Source of the DNA: Austwickia sp.
GTDB lineage: Bacteria; Actinomycetota; Actinomycetes; Actinomycetales; Dermatophilaceae
NCBI GenBank assembly: GCA_016699675.1
Contig: CP064985.1
Location: forward strand, 3,162,001 to 3,226,000
Reading direction: 5' to 3'
Length of the DNA: 64,000 bases
Below are positions 50,801-58,570 of this stretch, one piece after another. A program made the position numbers and the translations under genes. The notes beneath the pieces were generated by a model that ran no database searches, had not been told where the DNA came from, and saw nothing but the letters and a program-made list of their open reading frames with translations. Within the stretch, counting starts at the first letter, position 1, and each line of letters begins with the position of its first letter.

Positions 50801-52454
50801 CGCGGAGCAGGCGCGCGACGTTCGGCTGTTCTCGCAGCTGCGTGGCGCCGACCCAGATCAGCAGGTGGCTAGGCTCCGGGTGCGCCGACGAGTCAACCCG
50901 CGCGGCCGCCCGGTCATCGAGGATCGCGGCCAGTTCCGCCACGACGCGCGCCATGCTTTCCCCGGGTGCCGCACACCGGGCGAGCCACCCGGAGTCCGGG
51001 TCGCGGCCGTGCGGGGTGGCGCAGATCCAGTCCCACTCCACGAGCGCTTCCGGCGTGTCGACGAGGAGCCACACGTGCAGGTCGCGCGGCCCGTGCCAGG
51101 CGACCGCCTGGGCGACGAGGGCCCTGGCCACACCGACGGCCGAGGCCTGGTCCGGGACCTGGTTCGGGGCCTGGTTCGGGGCCTGGGGACCGAGGGGCTC
51201 CAGACTTCGCGCGGCCGGCAGGGGTGCCACCCCGAGGACTCCACAGCGGGGCAGCGCCACGGTGAGGGGCACCCCCTCCAGGCGGGGGTGGACGAGTTCG
51301 CCGTCCCCCGCGCGCAGCGCGAGGCGGCCGGGCACCGTCCCGCGGCCGAGGGACAGCTCCAGCCAGTCGTCGTCGCCGGGCCGGCGCGCCCACAGCTCGC
51401 CCGAGCGCGCTGCGCACGCCGCGGCGAGGGTCGCGAGGTCCGGACAGGTGCGGCGACGCTCGCGGCGTTCGCGCTCCAGTAGCCACTCCAGGCGCTCCTG
51501 CAGCTGCTCCAGACCGGCTGCGTGTCGGTCGGCGTCGGCCTGAGAGCGCTCCTGATACCGGCGGCGCTCCGCGGCGTACTGGGCAAGCGACATCGCCGGA
51601 CCAAGCAGGCCGAAGGCCAGGTACGCGGGGCTACGCAGGAGCGTCGCCGCGAGCACGGCGACGGCCAGGGGTAGGAGCAGGACGAGGGCGGAGAACCGTG
51701 GCCGCTCCGCGGGATTCGGGGCAGCGGGGAGCTGCAGGACGAGGGCGCCGGCCTCGGGCGGCACGCGGGGTGCGCGGTTGACCCCCAGGGTGCCGTCACC
51801 GCGCGGAACGGGCCCCGCGGCCTGGGTCGTGCCAGGGTCCGGGTTCGCGGGCGCGCGCGTCGGGGGGTGTGCGGATGGGGGCGCGGACGACCGCTGGGCG
51901 AGGACGATGACGGTGCCGGCCATCGCCACGGGGGTGCCGAGCGGCAGCTCGACCCCACGCGGCCCGGCAGGGGCCGCGCCCACCGTGGTGCCGTCGGCGG
52001 AGCCGAGGTCGGCGATGCGGGCGCACTCGGCGAAGATCGTGAGGCAGGCGTGCCGCCGCGAGAGCCCGGCGTCGACCAGCGCCAGGTCGGCAGTGCCGCC
52101 CCGGCCCAGGACCCACGCTCCGGGCGGCACCGGAAAGATCCGGCCGGCCTCGGGACCGGCGACGACGCGGGCCTCGATCGTGGCGCGCCGGGCAGCCGTG
52201 CGCTCCCCGGGGACCGGGACCCGGCCAGGGACCGCCCAGACCAGTTCGGCGCCGTCGAGAAGCGGCGGGAATCCGAGCCGGTCCTCCGGCCCGAGGCGGC
52301 GAGCGCCGACCCACCAGGAGGCTGTCGGCGGCGCACCGGCCGCGCGGCCCAGGACGTCGCGGGCGCGAGCGAACGGCGTACCCTCGGCCACCCGCACCAC
52401 GACGCGCAGCCGCTCGGCCGCACCGGCGGCGCGAAGGTGCAGGGGAAGGTCCAC
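47880..52454 (-). CDS. EssC-like FHA/FtsK-SpoIIIE ATPase (type VII secretion type)
   Basis: A protein of about 1524 residues with the layout of Firmicutes EssC: an N-terminal beta domain, an FHA domain (about 95-188; GAWVLGRGGTADLALVDAGL, SRRHACLTI), a membrane hairpin (about 252-298) and tandem P-loop domains. The first ATPase has a complete Walker A (GGTTGAGKSELLRAL, about 690-705) and Walker B (LVIVVDEFRAL, about 805). The second (IGGARSGRTTALRTL, about 1055) and third (IAGPRGSGRTAALAQ, about 1350) have Arg for the Walker lysine. EssC/EccC ATPases drive export of WXG100 proteins; none is encoded nearby. The GTG at 52454 begins DLPLHLRAAG; the frame stays open to 52655. Confidence 0.82.
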   Translation of the reverse strand: MDLPLHLRAAGAAERLRVVVRVAEGTPFARARDVLGRAAGAPPTASWWVGARRLGPEDRLGFPPLLDGAELVWAVPGRVPVPGERTAARRATIEARVVAGPEAGRIFPVPPGAWVLGRGGTADLALVDAGLSRRHACLTIFAECARIADLGSADGTTVGAAPAGPRGVELPLGTPVAMAGTVIVLAQRSSAPPSAHPPTRAPANPDPGTTQAAGPVPRGDGTLGVNRAPRVPPEAGALVLQLPAAPNPAERPRFSALVLLLPLAVAVLAATLLRSPAYLAFGLLGPAMSLAQYAAERRRYQERSQADADRHAAGLEQLQERLEWLLERERRERRRTCPDLATLAAACAARSGELWARRPGDDDWLELSLGRGTVPGRLALRAGDGELVHPRLEGVPLTVALPRCGVLGVAPLPAARSLEPLGPQAPNQAPNQVPDQASAVGVARALVAQAVAWHGPRDLHVWLLVDTPEALVEWDWICATPHGRDPDSGWLARCAAPGESMARVVAELAAILDDRAAARVDSSAHPEPSHLLIWVGATQLREQPNVARLLRDGPAHGLYSICLADAPERLPVECLAVATVSGAGSGGRGAQLRLTSAPTNASGRPDALPADVARRIAADLAPLRDVTPRAGAAVPDLVRLDDIRGADAFDANRLAADWRRCPTTTTFALGRDAAGPAEFDLRADGPHALVGGTTGAGKSELLRALVVGLALGNRPDRLGFVLVDYKGGSAFDACARLPHTIGLVTDLDADDTRRALAGLEAELRSREARLREAGAEDFGQYAAAVDAGATGPDGSPLQHLARLVIVVDEFRALIEELPDFVAGLVRLAALGRSLGLHLILATQRPAGIVSADMRANLGLRIALRVRDAVDSLDIVETAEAAAISPRVPGRAVVRSGDGQHRLVQTTYLGDAAGADASERPIEVLRADGPDLLAPQAMLPVLAVETSLGPDHDTAPAAAARRSRGDNDLRRVADALGAAAALVGACPPPPPWLPPLPTEVALAELSGPALREGTVRRDGARPCERPVAPALLVDDPVRQRRWVHSWEPADSHLAVIGGARSGRTTALRTLTVAALDAGCPTRHPTYIVDASGGLAALAGYPHVGAYLRLDHEGALRRLVAALHDRSRTAAGAGAALGADLTAPDAALLVVDGWEQFRAVLDRVDHGAGTDDLVQAVRGGCTLLVSGGRELLSGPLASIVADRLVLDLPDPTDAYLAGVAVRAGHVPPGRARLSRSGLDAQVARVADARLADRIPGDRAAGPAGDHRGAGHRPGPPHAAQHQEAEHRAVTARAAAAADRHVGCPGPVCRVYDLPPLVPSEALPAPTTDLGTPLGLAGDGSTAVLLLDGRGVLIAGPRGSGRTAALAQVTAALEAAGRPWLRFSGRRPGGSPGSPADLARALRDLPGAVCLVDDVDALLGGPYEDLLTAHAESPGAGSVVVAGTLGALIGSYRGLIGVLRRSSYGLLLSPGPRGPELFGHPLPDGEPALPGRGYLVDDGRISTVQVAWSAGADPDLNGLARQPPQPP

Positions 52455-52657
52455 GCGGCGAGCCTGCCGCGCCGACCTTGGGTCGCCGCGCGCCGGCGGC
52501 GCGCCCTGTGGACGGACCCCGCGGGGCCCGGGGGTGTGGACGGCGACGGGGCTGGGACCATCGCGGCCCGATTCGGTAGCGTGGCTCCGCCGAGTCGGTG
52601 ACCGCCGCCGGCCGGGCCGACATCCCCGCGGTCCACCGCTAGCGAGAGGCAGCACCC

Positions 52658-54082
52658 GTGATTCCCGAGCCCGCGCCGACGATCATCCAGGGCGGGATGG
52701 GCGTGGCCGTCTCCTCATGGCAGATGGCGCGTTCCGTCGCGCTGGCGGGCGAGCTGGGGGTGGTGTCGGGCACGGCCCTGGACGCGGTGCTGGCGCGCCG
52801 GCTCCAAGACGGTGACCCGGGCGGCCACGGCGTACGGGCGCTTGCGCACTTCCCGGATCAGGGAATGGCGGAGCGGGTGCTGACCCGCTACCTGCGGCCG
52901 CAGGGGCGCGGCGGGGCGCCGTACCGGCCCCATCCCACCCTGACCATCGAGCCGACCCGGGACGCGGTCGAGCTGTCGCTCACCGGCAACTTCGTCGAGG
53001 TGTGGCTCGCGAAGGAGGGCCACCGCGGCGGGATCGGTATCAACTTCCTGGAGAAGATCCAGATGGCGACGCCCGCGGCGGCGGTGGGGGCGATGCTGGC
53101 GGGTGTCGATTACGTGCTGATGGGGGCGGGCATCCCGCGCGAGATCCCCCGGCTGCTGCGGGACTTCGCGGCGGGTCGGCCGGGTGAGCTGACGATCGAC
53201 GTTACTGGGGGCACCCGGCGGCACGTCTCGCGCGTCGACCCCGTGGCCGCGCTGGGCGAGTGCTTGCCGCCGTTAGCGCTTCCGAACTTCCTCGCCATCG
53301 TCTCGCTGCATTCGCTGGCCAGCTACCTGCACCGGGACGCCGAGATCCGCCCCGACGGCTTCGTCGTCGAGGGTCCACCCGCGGGTGGGCACAGCGCGCC
53401 GCCGCGGGGGAAGATGCAGCTCGACGCCGATGGTGACCCGATCTACGGCGAGCGTGACCTCGCCGACCTTCGCAAGATCGCGGACGTGGGGCTGCCGTTC
53501 TGGGTGGCCGGTGCGCGCTCCACGCCCGAGGCGGTGGCCGAGGTGCGGGCCGTCGGCGCGGCCGGGGTGCAATGCGGGACGGTCTTCGCGCTGTCGACGG
53601 ATTCGGGGCTGGCGCCGGACGTGCGCGAGCGCCTGATGACCGAGCTGCGGGCGGGCACACTGGTGGTCCGTAACGATCCGCGGGCGTCGCCGACCGGCTT
53701 CCCGTTCAAGGTCGCGCAGGTGGCGGGGACGGTCTCGGAGCAGGAGACGTACGCCGCGCGCCCGCGCCTGTGCGACCTGTCCTACCTGCGGGAACCGTAC
53801 GAGCGCGGCGACGGCTCCGTGGGCTATCGCTGCCCCAGCGAGCCGGTTGACGTCTATGTCCGCAAGGGTGGCGCGGAGGCCGACACCGTTGGCCGCAAGT
53901 GCCTGTGCAATGCGCTGCTGGCCAACATCGGGCTCGGGCAGGAACGCAAGGACGGGTACGTCGAGCGGCCCGGCATCACCCTCGGGCAGGACCTGGAGGG
54001 GGCCCAGCGGCTGCTGGCCGCCCATCCGGACGGCTGGTCGGCGCTGCAGGCGGTCGAGTGGCTCCGGGGCAGCGCGCAGTGA
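52658..54082 (+). CDS. Nitronate monooxygenase-like FMN oxidoreductase
   Basis: A 474-residue TIM-barrel flavoprotein of the 2-nitropropane dioxygenase/enoyl-reductase II group. PTIIQGGMGVAVSSWQMARSV is the FMN-binding start, followed by GGIGINFLEKIQM, the active-site-like GPPAGGHSAPPRGK, and GAAGVQCGTVFALSTDSGLA. The C-terminal ~120 residues carry CPSEPVDVYVRKGG and KCLCNALLANIGLGQ, an extension not found in short nitronate monooxygenases. Substrate unknown. The GTG at 52658 has GAGAGG eight nt upstream. Divergent from the EssC-like gene. A palindromic element overlaps its stop codon. Confidence 0.85.
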   Translation: MIPEPAPTIIQGGMGVAVSSWQMARSVALAGELGVVSGTALDAVLARRLQDGDPGGHGVRALAHFPDQGMAERVLTRYLRPQGRGGAPYRPHPTLTIEPTRDAVELSLTGNFVEVWLAKEGHRGGIGINFLEKIQMATPAAAVGAMLAGVDYVLMGAGIPREIPRLLRDFAAGRPGELTIDVTGGTRRHVSRVDPVAALGECLPPLALPNFLAIVSLHSLASYLHRDAEIRPDGFVVEGPPAGGHSAPPRGKMQLDADGDPIYGERDLADLRKIADVGLPFWVAGARSTPEAVAEVRAVGAAGVQCGTVFALSTDSGLAPDVRERLMTELRAGTLVVRNDPRASPTGFPFKVAQVAGTVSEQETYAARPRLCDLSYLREPYERGDGSVGYRCPSEPVDVYVRKGGAEADTVGRKCLCNALLANIGLGQERKDGYVERPGITLGQDLEGAQRLLAAHPDGWSALQAVEWLRGSAQ

Positions 54083-54098
54083 TCTAAATCACATTTAG
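54079..54098. promoter_or_regulatory. CRP-like palindrome overlapping a second inverted repeat
   Basis: GTGATCTAAATCAC (54079-54092) fits GTGA-N6-TCAC, the core of CRP/GlxR-type sites. It overlaps a second perfect inverted repeat, CTAAAT-CAC-ATTTAG (54084-54098). The block is AT-rich in a GC-rich context, lies at the oxidoreductase stop and about 185 nt before the Tad operon. The 200-nt gap has no other obvious element. Confidence 0.5.
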
Positions 54099-54282
54099 CG
54101 CGGAGCTGGTCGAATCCCGTTCTGGCCCCGCCCCGGCCGACCCCGCGCGGGGCCGTGGCCGCGTACGCCCCGGGCAACCTGCCTGTGGATAGCCGGTGGG
54201 TCGTCGGTGCCCCTCCGTAGCCTCTGTCTCCTGGGGGCGCCCACAGGCGCCGAGGCGCGAGGGTCACCGGGGGGTGGGGACG

Positions 54283-55551
54283 ATGCCACCAGCCGTCGAG
54301 CTGGTCGAGGAGGAAGTGCGGGAGCTGGTACGTCGTGCCGGCCTGGACCCGATGGTCGAGCGGGCGGCGCTCCTGGAACTCGTCGAGGCCACGGTCGAGG
54401 ACTACGAGCTGCGGTCGCTGCAGGGCAACCTGCCGCGGCTGACCGACCCGGCGGGAGCCATCCGGTCGGTCATGGATGCGGTGGCGGGCCTGGGGCCCCT
54501 GCAGCGATATCTGGACGATCCCGAGATCGAGGAGATCTGGATCAACGGACCGCACCAGGTGTTCGTGGCGAGGGGCGGCACGGCGGAGCTGACCACGACC
54601 CTGCTGTCGGACGAGGCGGTCCGCGATCTCGTCGAGCGGATGCTCAAGTCCTCCGGGCGGCGGGTCGACCTCTCCAGCCCCTTCGTCGACGCGACGCTGC
54701 CCGACGGGAGCCGGCTGCACGTGGTGATCCCCGACGTGGCCCGGCGGCACTGGCTCGTCAACATCCGCAAGTTCGTCGTCAAGGCCGAGCGCCTCACCGA
54801 CCTGGTGCGGCTCGGCACGCTGCCCCGGGGTGCGGCCCGGTTCCTCGAGGCGGCCGTGGTCGCCGGGCTGAACATCCTGGTCGCCGGCGGCACGCAGGCG
54901 GGCAAGACGACGCTCCTGAACTGCCTCGCCGGCGCGATCCCGCCCCGCGAACGCGTGGTGACCTGCGAGGAAGTGTTCGAACTCAAGCTGGCCGTGCGCG
55001 ACTGGGCCGCCCTGCAATGCCGGCAACCCAGCCTGGAGGGCACCGGCGAGGTCCCGTTGCGGCGGCTGGTCGTGGAGGCGTTGCGGATGCGGCCGAGCCG
55101 GCTGATCGTGGGGGAGGTCCGGCAGGCGGAGAGCCTGGACCTGCTCATCGCCCTGAACAGCGGCGTCCCGGGGATGTGTACGCTTCACGCGAATTCGGCC
55201 CGCGAGGCCGTCCTGAAAATGTGCACCCTCCCTTTGCTGGCGGGCGAGAACGTCGGGTCTCGCTTCGTCGTGCCGACCGTCGCCAACGCCGTCGACCTCG
55301 TCGTGCAGCTGGCCCTGGAACGGGACGGCACGCGACGGGTTCGCGAGATCGTCGGTCTGCCCGGACGCGTCGAAAACGATGTGGTCGAGGTGGCCGACCT
55401 CTTCGTCCGCCGGGGTGGCCGGTTGGTCCGCGCGGAGGGGTACCCGCCCCACGCCGAGCGTTTCGAGCGCGTCGGCTACGACCTCGCGGCCCTCCTCCAG
55501 AGCGGCGATGAGGACCACCTGCCCGTGCCGACCGGCGGCGGCACCCGATGA
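54283..55551 (+). CDS. Tad pilus assembly ATPase (TadA/CpaF)
   Basis: Type II/IV secretion ATPase that powers Flp pilus assembly. 422 residues. The N-terminal domain includes LDDPEIEEIWINGPHQVFVA. Walker A is VAGGTQAGKTTLLNCLAG; VTCEEVFELKL and ALRMRPSRLIVGEVRQAES are the Asp/Walker B boxes; MCTLHANSAREAVLKM is the His box. The ATG at 54283 follows GGGGTGGGGA. An in-frame ATG at 54196 gives an atypical N-terminus. It heads a compact operon in which each next gene overlaps or nearly touches the previous one. ATPase paralogues for DNA transfer are less likely because TadB and TadC follow. Confidence 0.9.
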   Translation: MPPAVELVEEEVRELVRRAGLDPMVERAALLELVEATVEDYELRSLQGNLPRLTDPAGAIRSVMDAVAGLGPLQRYLDDPEIEEIWINGPHQVFVARGGTAELTTTLLSDEAVRDLVERMLKSSGRRVDLSSPFVDATLPDGSRLHVVIPDVARRHWLVNIRKFVVKAERLTDLVRLGTLPRGAARFLEAAVVAGLNILVAGGTQAGKTTLLNCLAGAIPPRERVVTCEEVFELKLAVRDWAALQCRQPSLEGTGEVPLRRLVVEALRMRPSRLIVGEVRQAESLDLLIALNSGVPGMCTLHANSAREAVLKMCTLPLLAGENVGSRFVVPTVANAVDLVVQLALERDGTRRVREIVGLPGRVENDVVEVADLFVRRGGRLVRAEGYPPHAERFERVGYDLAALLQSGDEDHLPVPTGGGTR

Positions 55552-56408
55552 CGGGCGCCGTGGTGGGTCTCCTCTTCGGCCTGGGGGTGTGCTGCGTGTG
55601 GTGGTCGTTCTGGCCCCGTCCGGTGCGCCCGCCGGGCGACCACACCCGGCGCCTGGAGGTGCGTGACGACCTCGTGCTCGCCGGATTCCCGACGGCCACC
55701 CCGGCCCGGCTCGCCGGCGCGTGCGTGGCCGCCGCGGGCACGGCGATGGTGCTGGCGTGGGTGGGCACGCGGGTCCTGCCGATCGCCGTGATCTTCGGCG
55801 CCCTCGTCGGTTATCTGCCCCTCGCGGTGGTCCGCAGCCGGGCCAGGTCCCGGCGCCGGGCCCTGCGCGAGGTCTGGCCCGACGTGGTGGACAACCTGGC
55901 CTCCGCCGTACGGGCCGGACTCTCGCTCCCCGAGGCGATCGCGCAGATCGGCAGCCGTGGCCCGCACGAGCTGCGTCCCGCGTTCTGCGCGTTCGGCGAG
56001 GACTATCGCGCCACGGGGCGGTTCTCCTTCTGCCTCGATCGGCTGAAGGCGAGTCTCGCCGACCCCGTCGCGGACCGCCTCGTCGAATCGCTGCGCATCG
56101 CCCGCGACGTGGGGGGCAGCGACCTCGGCCGGCTGCTCCGGACCCTGTCCGCCTTTCTTCGGGAGGACGCCCAGACCCGCGCGGAACTGGAGGCGCGGCA
56201 GAGCTGGACGGTCAACGCTGCCCGACTCGCGGTCGCCGCCCCGTGGCTCGTCCTCGGGATGCTGGCCACCCGCCCTGAGTCGGTGCGCGCGTATTCGAGC
56301 GTGGCGGGCGCCGTCGTCCTCCTCGCCGGCACGGCGGTGAGCCTGGTCGCCTACCGGTTGATGAGTGTGCTCGCCCGGCTTCCCGACGACGAACGCGTGC
56401 TGCGATGA
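55548..56408 (+). CDS. Tad pilus inner-membrane protein TadB (T2SF domain)
   Basis: A 286-residue membrane protein with a type II secretion F domain. Two N-terminal helices (about 3-21 and 52-95) precede LREVWPDVVDNLASAVRAGLSLPEAIAQ, the cytoplasmic T2SF core, and two C-terminal helices close the protein (LAVAAPWLVLGMLATRP, SSVAGAVVLLAGTAVSLVAY). It forms the platform that couples the ATPase to pilin polymerisation. The ATG overlaps the ATPase stop (ATGA). Confidence 0.88.
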   Translation: MTGAVVGLLFGLGVCCVWWSFWPRPVRPPGDHTRRLEVRDDLVLAGFPTATPARLAGACVAAAGTAMVLAWVGTRVLPIAVIFGALVGYLPLAVVRSRARSRRRALREVWPDVVDNLASAVRAGLSLPEAIAQIGSRGPHELRPAFCAFGEDYRATGRFSFCLDRLKASLADPVADRLVESLRIARDVGGSDLGRLLRTLSAFLREDAQTRAELEARQSWTVNAARLAVAAPWLVLGMLATRPESVRAYSSVAGAVVLLAGTAVSLVAYRLMSVLARLPDDERVLR

Positions 56409-57331
56409 GCGTTCTTGCCAGTCTCGGAGCGGTTTGCGGCGCCCTTTTCGCCGCGGGCGTGGTCCTGCTCTGGGCGGGGGCCCCGGTGCGGCGCCAGCCC
56501 ACCCTGATCGCGCGGCTGGAGCCCTACCTCCGCGAGACCACACCCCCCAATCGGCTCCTTCCGGTGGCGGCGCACCGCGCGCGGACACCGCTGCTTCGGC
56601 CGGTGCTGGACCGTCTCGCCGACCTCATCGAGCGGCTGCTCGGCGGCGCGCCATCGGTCGCCCGGCGGCAGCTCCGGGCCGGTCTTCCCGTGGATGTCCC
56701 GGGTTTCCGGGCCGCTCAGGTGACCTGGGGCGCGGCGGGTGCCGCCGCGGGTGCAGGACTGGGTACGGCGGCGTGGCTGCGCAACCCGAGCTCCGTCGTG
56801 GTGGCCGTGACCGCGGTCCTGATCGGGGCCGTCGGGGGAGTGGTCGCCCGGGACTGGGCGCTGACTCGGCGCGTCCGCCGTCGGGAGATCCGGATGATGG
56901 CGGAGTTCCCCACCGTCGCCGAGTTGCTCGCGTTGTCGATCAGCGCCGGCGAGGGTACGGCGGCGGCCCTGGAGCGGGTTTGCCGCATCTCCTCCGGGGA
57001 GCTCGCGCGGGAACTGCACGGCGCCCTGGCCGACGCCCGGGCGGGCGCCCCGCTCCCGGTGGCCCTGCAGGGTTTGGCCGCGCGGACCGGACTGCCCGGC
57101 CTGGCCCGCTTCGTCGACGGCGTGGGGATCGCCCTCGAGCGCGGCACCCCCCTCGCCGACGTCCTGCGGGCCCAAGCCCAGGACGCGCGCGAGGAGGGCC
57201 GCCGTCACGTGCTGGAGGCCGCGGGCCGCAAGGAGATTCAGATGATGATCCCGGTGGTCTTTCTGGTGCTTCCCGTCACCGTCCTCTTCGCCGTCTACCC
57301 CGGCTTCATCTCCCTGCGCCTGACTCCGTGA
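56405..57331 (+). CDS. Tad pilus inner-membrane protein TadC (T2SF domain)
   Basis: A 308-residue partner of TadB. Helices lie at the N-terminus (SVLASLGAVCGALFAAGVVL), in the middle (VTWGAAGAAAGAGLGTAAWL, VVVAVTAVLIGAVGGVVA) and at the end (MMIPVVFLVLPVTVLFAVYP). The T2SF core is MMAEFPTVAELLALSISAGEG, followed by GVGIALERGTPLADVLRAQAQDARE. The ATG overlaps the tadB stop (ATGA). Confidence 0.88.
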   Translation: MSVLASLGAVCGALFAAGVVLLWAGAPVRRQPTLIARLEPYLRETTPPNRLLPVAAHRARTPLLRPVLDRLADLIERLLGGAPSVARRQLRAGLPVDVPGFRAAQVTWGAAGAAAGAGLGTAAWLRNPSSVVVAVTAVLIGAVGGVVARDWALTRRVRRREIRMMAEFPTVAELLALSISAGEGTAAALERVCRISSGELARELHGALADARAGAPLPVALQGLAARTGLPGLARFVDGVGIALERGTPLADVLRAQAQDAREEGRRHVLEAAGRKEIQMMIPVVFLVLPVTVLFAVYPGFISLRLTP

Positions 57332-57360
57332 CCATGCCCCTCCACCGAAAGGCCACCACC

Positions 57361-57618
57361 ATGACCCCCGTCCGCCCGTCGGCCGCCGCGTTGCTCGCGC
57401 CCCTCGTTGTGCTCACGACCCTGATGCGATGGGCCCGGGTGACCGCCGGCCCGGATGACGACCAGCGCGATCGCGAACGCGGTGACGTTCCCGGTTGGGT
57501 GCTGATTACGTTGATGACGGCCGGGCTCGTCACCACGATCTGGGCGCTGGCCGGGGCCCAGCTCGCCGAGCTCTTCACCCAGGCCATTGCGTCGGTCACC
57601 GGTCCCGGCAAGCGGTGA
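57361..57618 (+). CDS. Flp-type pilin-like small membrane protein
   Basis: An 85-residue protein, probably the pilin subunit. The membrane helix GWVLITLMTAGLVTTIWALAG follows a charged, flexible leader (DDDQRDRERGDVP), which resembles a class III prepilin leader processed before the hydrophobic helix. The N-terminal hydrophobic run (AAALLAPLVVLTTLM) is unusual. The ATG at 57361 has GAAAGG nine nt upstream; ATG at 57334 would add nine residues. No prepilin peptidase gene is in the window. The stop overlaps the next start (GTGA). Confidence 0.75.
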   Translation: MTPVRPSAAALLAPLVVLTTLMRWARVTAGPDDDQRDRERGDVPGWVLITLMTAGLVTTIWALAGAQLAELFTQAIASVTGPGKR

Positions 57619-58127
57619 AGCCCCGGGCGCCGGGCACCGCGCTGGACGCCGCGCCGCCCACGGCGGCAACGGCTCCCACGGAGACGACGGCTCCCGCAGG
57701 GACCGCGGCGGCGACCACGGGGACCACGGCGACCACGGCGAGCGGGTGCTGGCGTCGCCAGGACGGCTCGGCGGTCGTGGACTTCGTGCTCGTGGCGGTC
57801 CTCGTCAGCGTCCTCGCCGCCGGTCTGCTCCAGCTGGGCCTGGCTCTGCATGTTCGGAACACCCTGACCTGGGCCGCCTCGGAGGGGGCACGCGCCGGTG
57901 CCCGGGTGGGGGCGTCCCCCGACGCCGGCGCCCAGCGCTGCCGCGAGCTGATCGCCGCCAGCCTGTCGCCCGCGTACGCCGAGGACGTGCGAGCCACCCG
58001 CACGCTCGACGGCGGGGTCGCCGTCGTGGAGGTCCAGGTGACGGCGCCCCTGCCGATCGTGGCCCTGTGGGGCCCGCCCGATGCGGTCAACACCCGTGGT
58101 CGCGCCTTCGCCGAGGATCAGCCGTGA
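57615..58127 (+). CDS. TadE-like pseudopilin with Thr/Ala-rich leader
   Basis: A 170-residue protein. The TadE core is DGSAVVDFVLVAVLVSVLAAGLLQLGLAL with LTWAASEGARAGARVGA after it, a single membrane helix followed by an extracytoplasmic domain. The ~48 residues before it are nearly all Thr, Ala, Pro and Gly, partly encoded by 9-bp repeats (GCGACCACG type near 57710-57735). Such a long leader is unusual for TadE. GTG at 57615 overlaps the pilin stop; a shorter start is not obvious. Confidence 0.8.
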   Translation: MKPRAPGTALDAAPPTAATAPTETTAPAGTAAATTGTTATTASGCWRRQDGSAVVDFVLVAVLVSVLAAGLLQLGLALHVRNTLTWAASEGARAGARVGASPDAGAQRCRELIAASLSPAYAEDVRATRTLDGGVAVVEVQVTAPLPIVALWGPPDAVNTRGRAFAEDQP

Positions 58128-58570
58128 CCGAATCGCCCCCGCGCGTAGCGGGCGAGGAGGGCGCGGCGCTGATCGAGTTCATCGTCCTCGCCGTCGTCTT
58201 GCTCATTCCGACGATCTACCTGGTGCTCACGGTGGGACGCCTGCAGGCCGCGTCGTACGCCGTCTCCACCGCCGCCCGGGAGGCCGGCCGCGCGTACGTG
58301 ACCGCCCCCCGCGGGTCCTCCCCGCAGGCTCGCGCCGACGCCGCCGCGCGGCTCGCGTTCGCCGACCACGGATTCGATACCGGCCGCATCGCCGTGCGGT
58401 GCGCCGCCGACCCGTGCCTGACCCCGGAGGCCAGGGTCGACGTCGACGCCACGGTCGACGTACCGCTTCCGCTCGTGCCCGCGTTCCTGGCGGACGCCGT
58501 GCCCACGACGATCCGCATCGAGGGCGGCTACGGCGTGACCGTGGACCGGTTCCGGGAAACCGCGCCATGA
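58124..58570 (+). CDS. TadE-family protein (second copy)
   Basis: A 148-residue TadE-like pseudopilin: EEGAALIEFIVLAVVLLIPTIYLVLTVGRL, then YAVSTAAREAGRAYVTAP. The Glu near the start of the helix is the typical fifth residue after prepilin cleavage. Two cysteines (CAADPC) may form a disulfide in the exported domain. GTG overlaps the preceding stop (GTGA), and its own stop overlaps the next ATG. Confidence 0.85.
   Translation: MTESPPRVAGEEGAALIEFIVLAVVLLIPTIYLVLTVGRLQAASYAVSTAAREAGRAYVTAPRGSSPQARADAAARLAFADHGFDTGRIAVRCAADPCLTPEARVDVDATVDVPLPLVPAFLADAVPTTIRIEGGYGVTVDRFRETAP

Noticed and set aside
48024..51482. A 1152-codon plus-strand frame opposite the EssC-like gene
   Set aside because: The minus-strand product has recognisable FHA and P-loop motifs; the plus-strand one has none.
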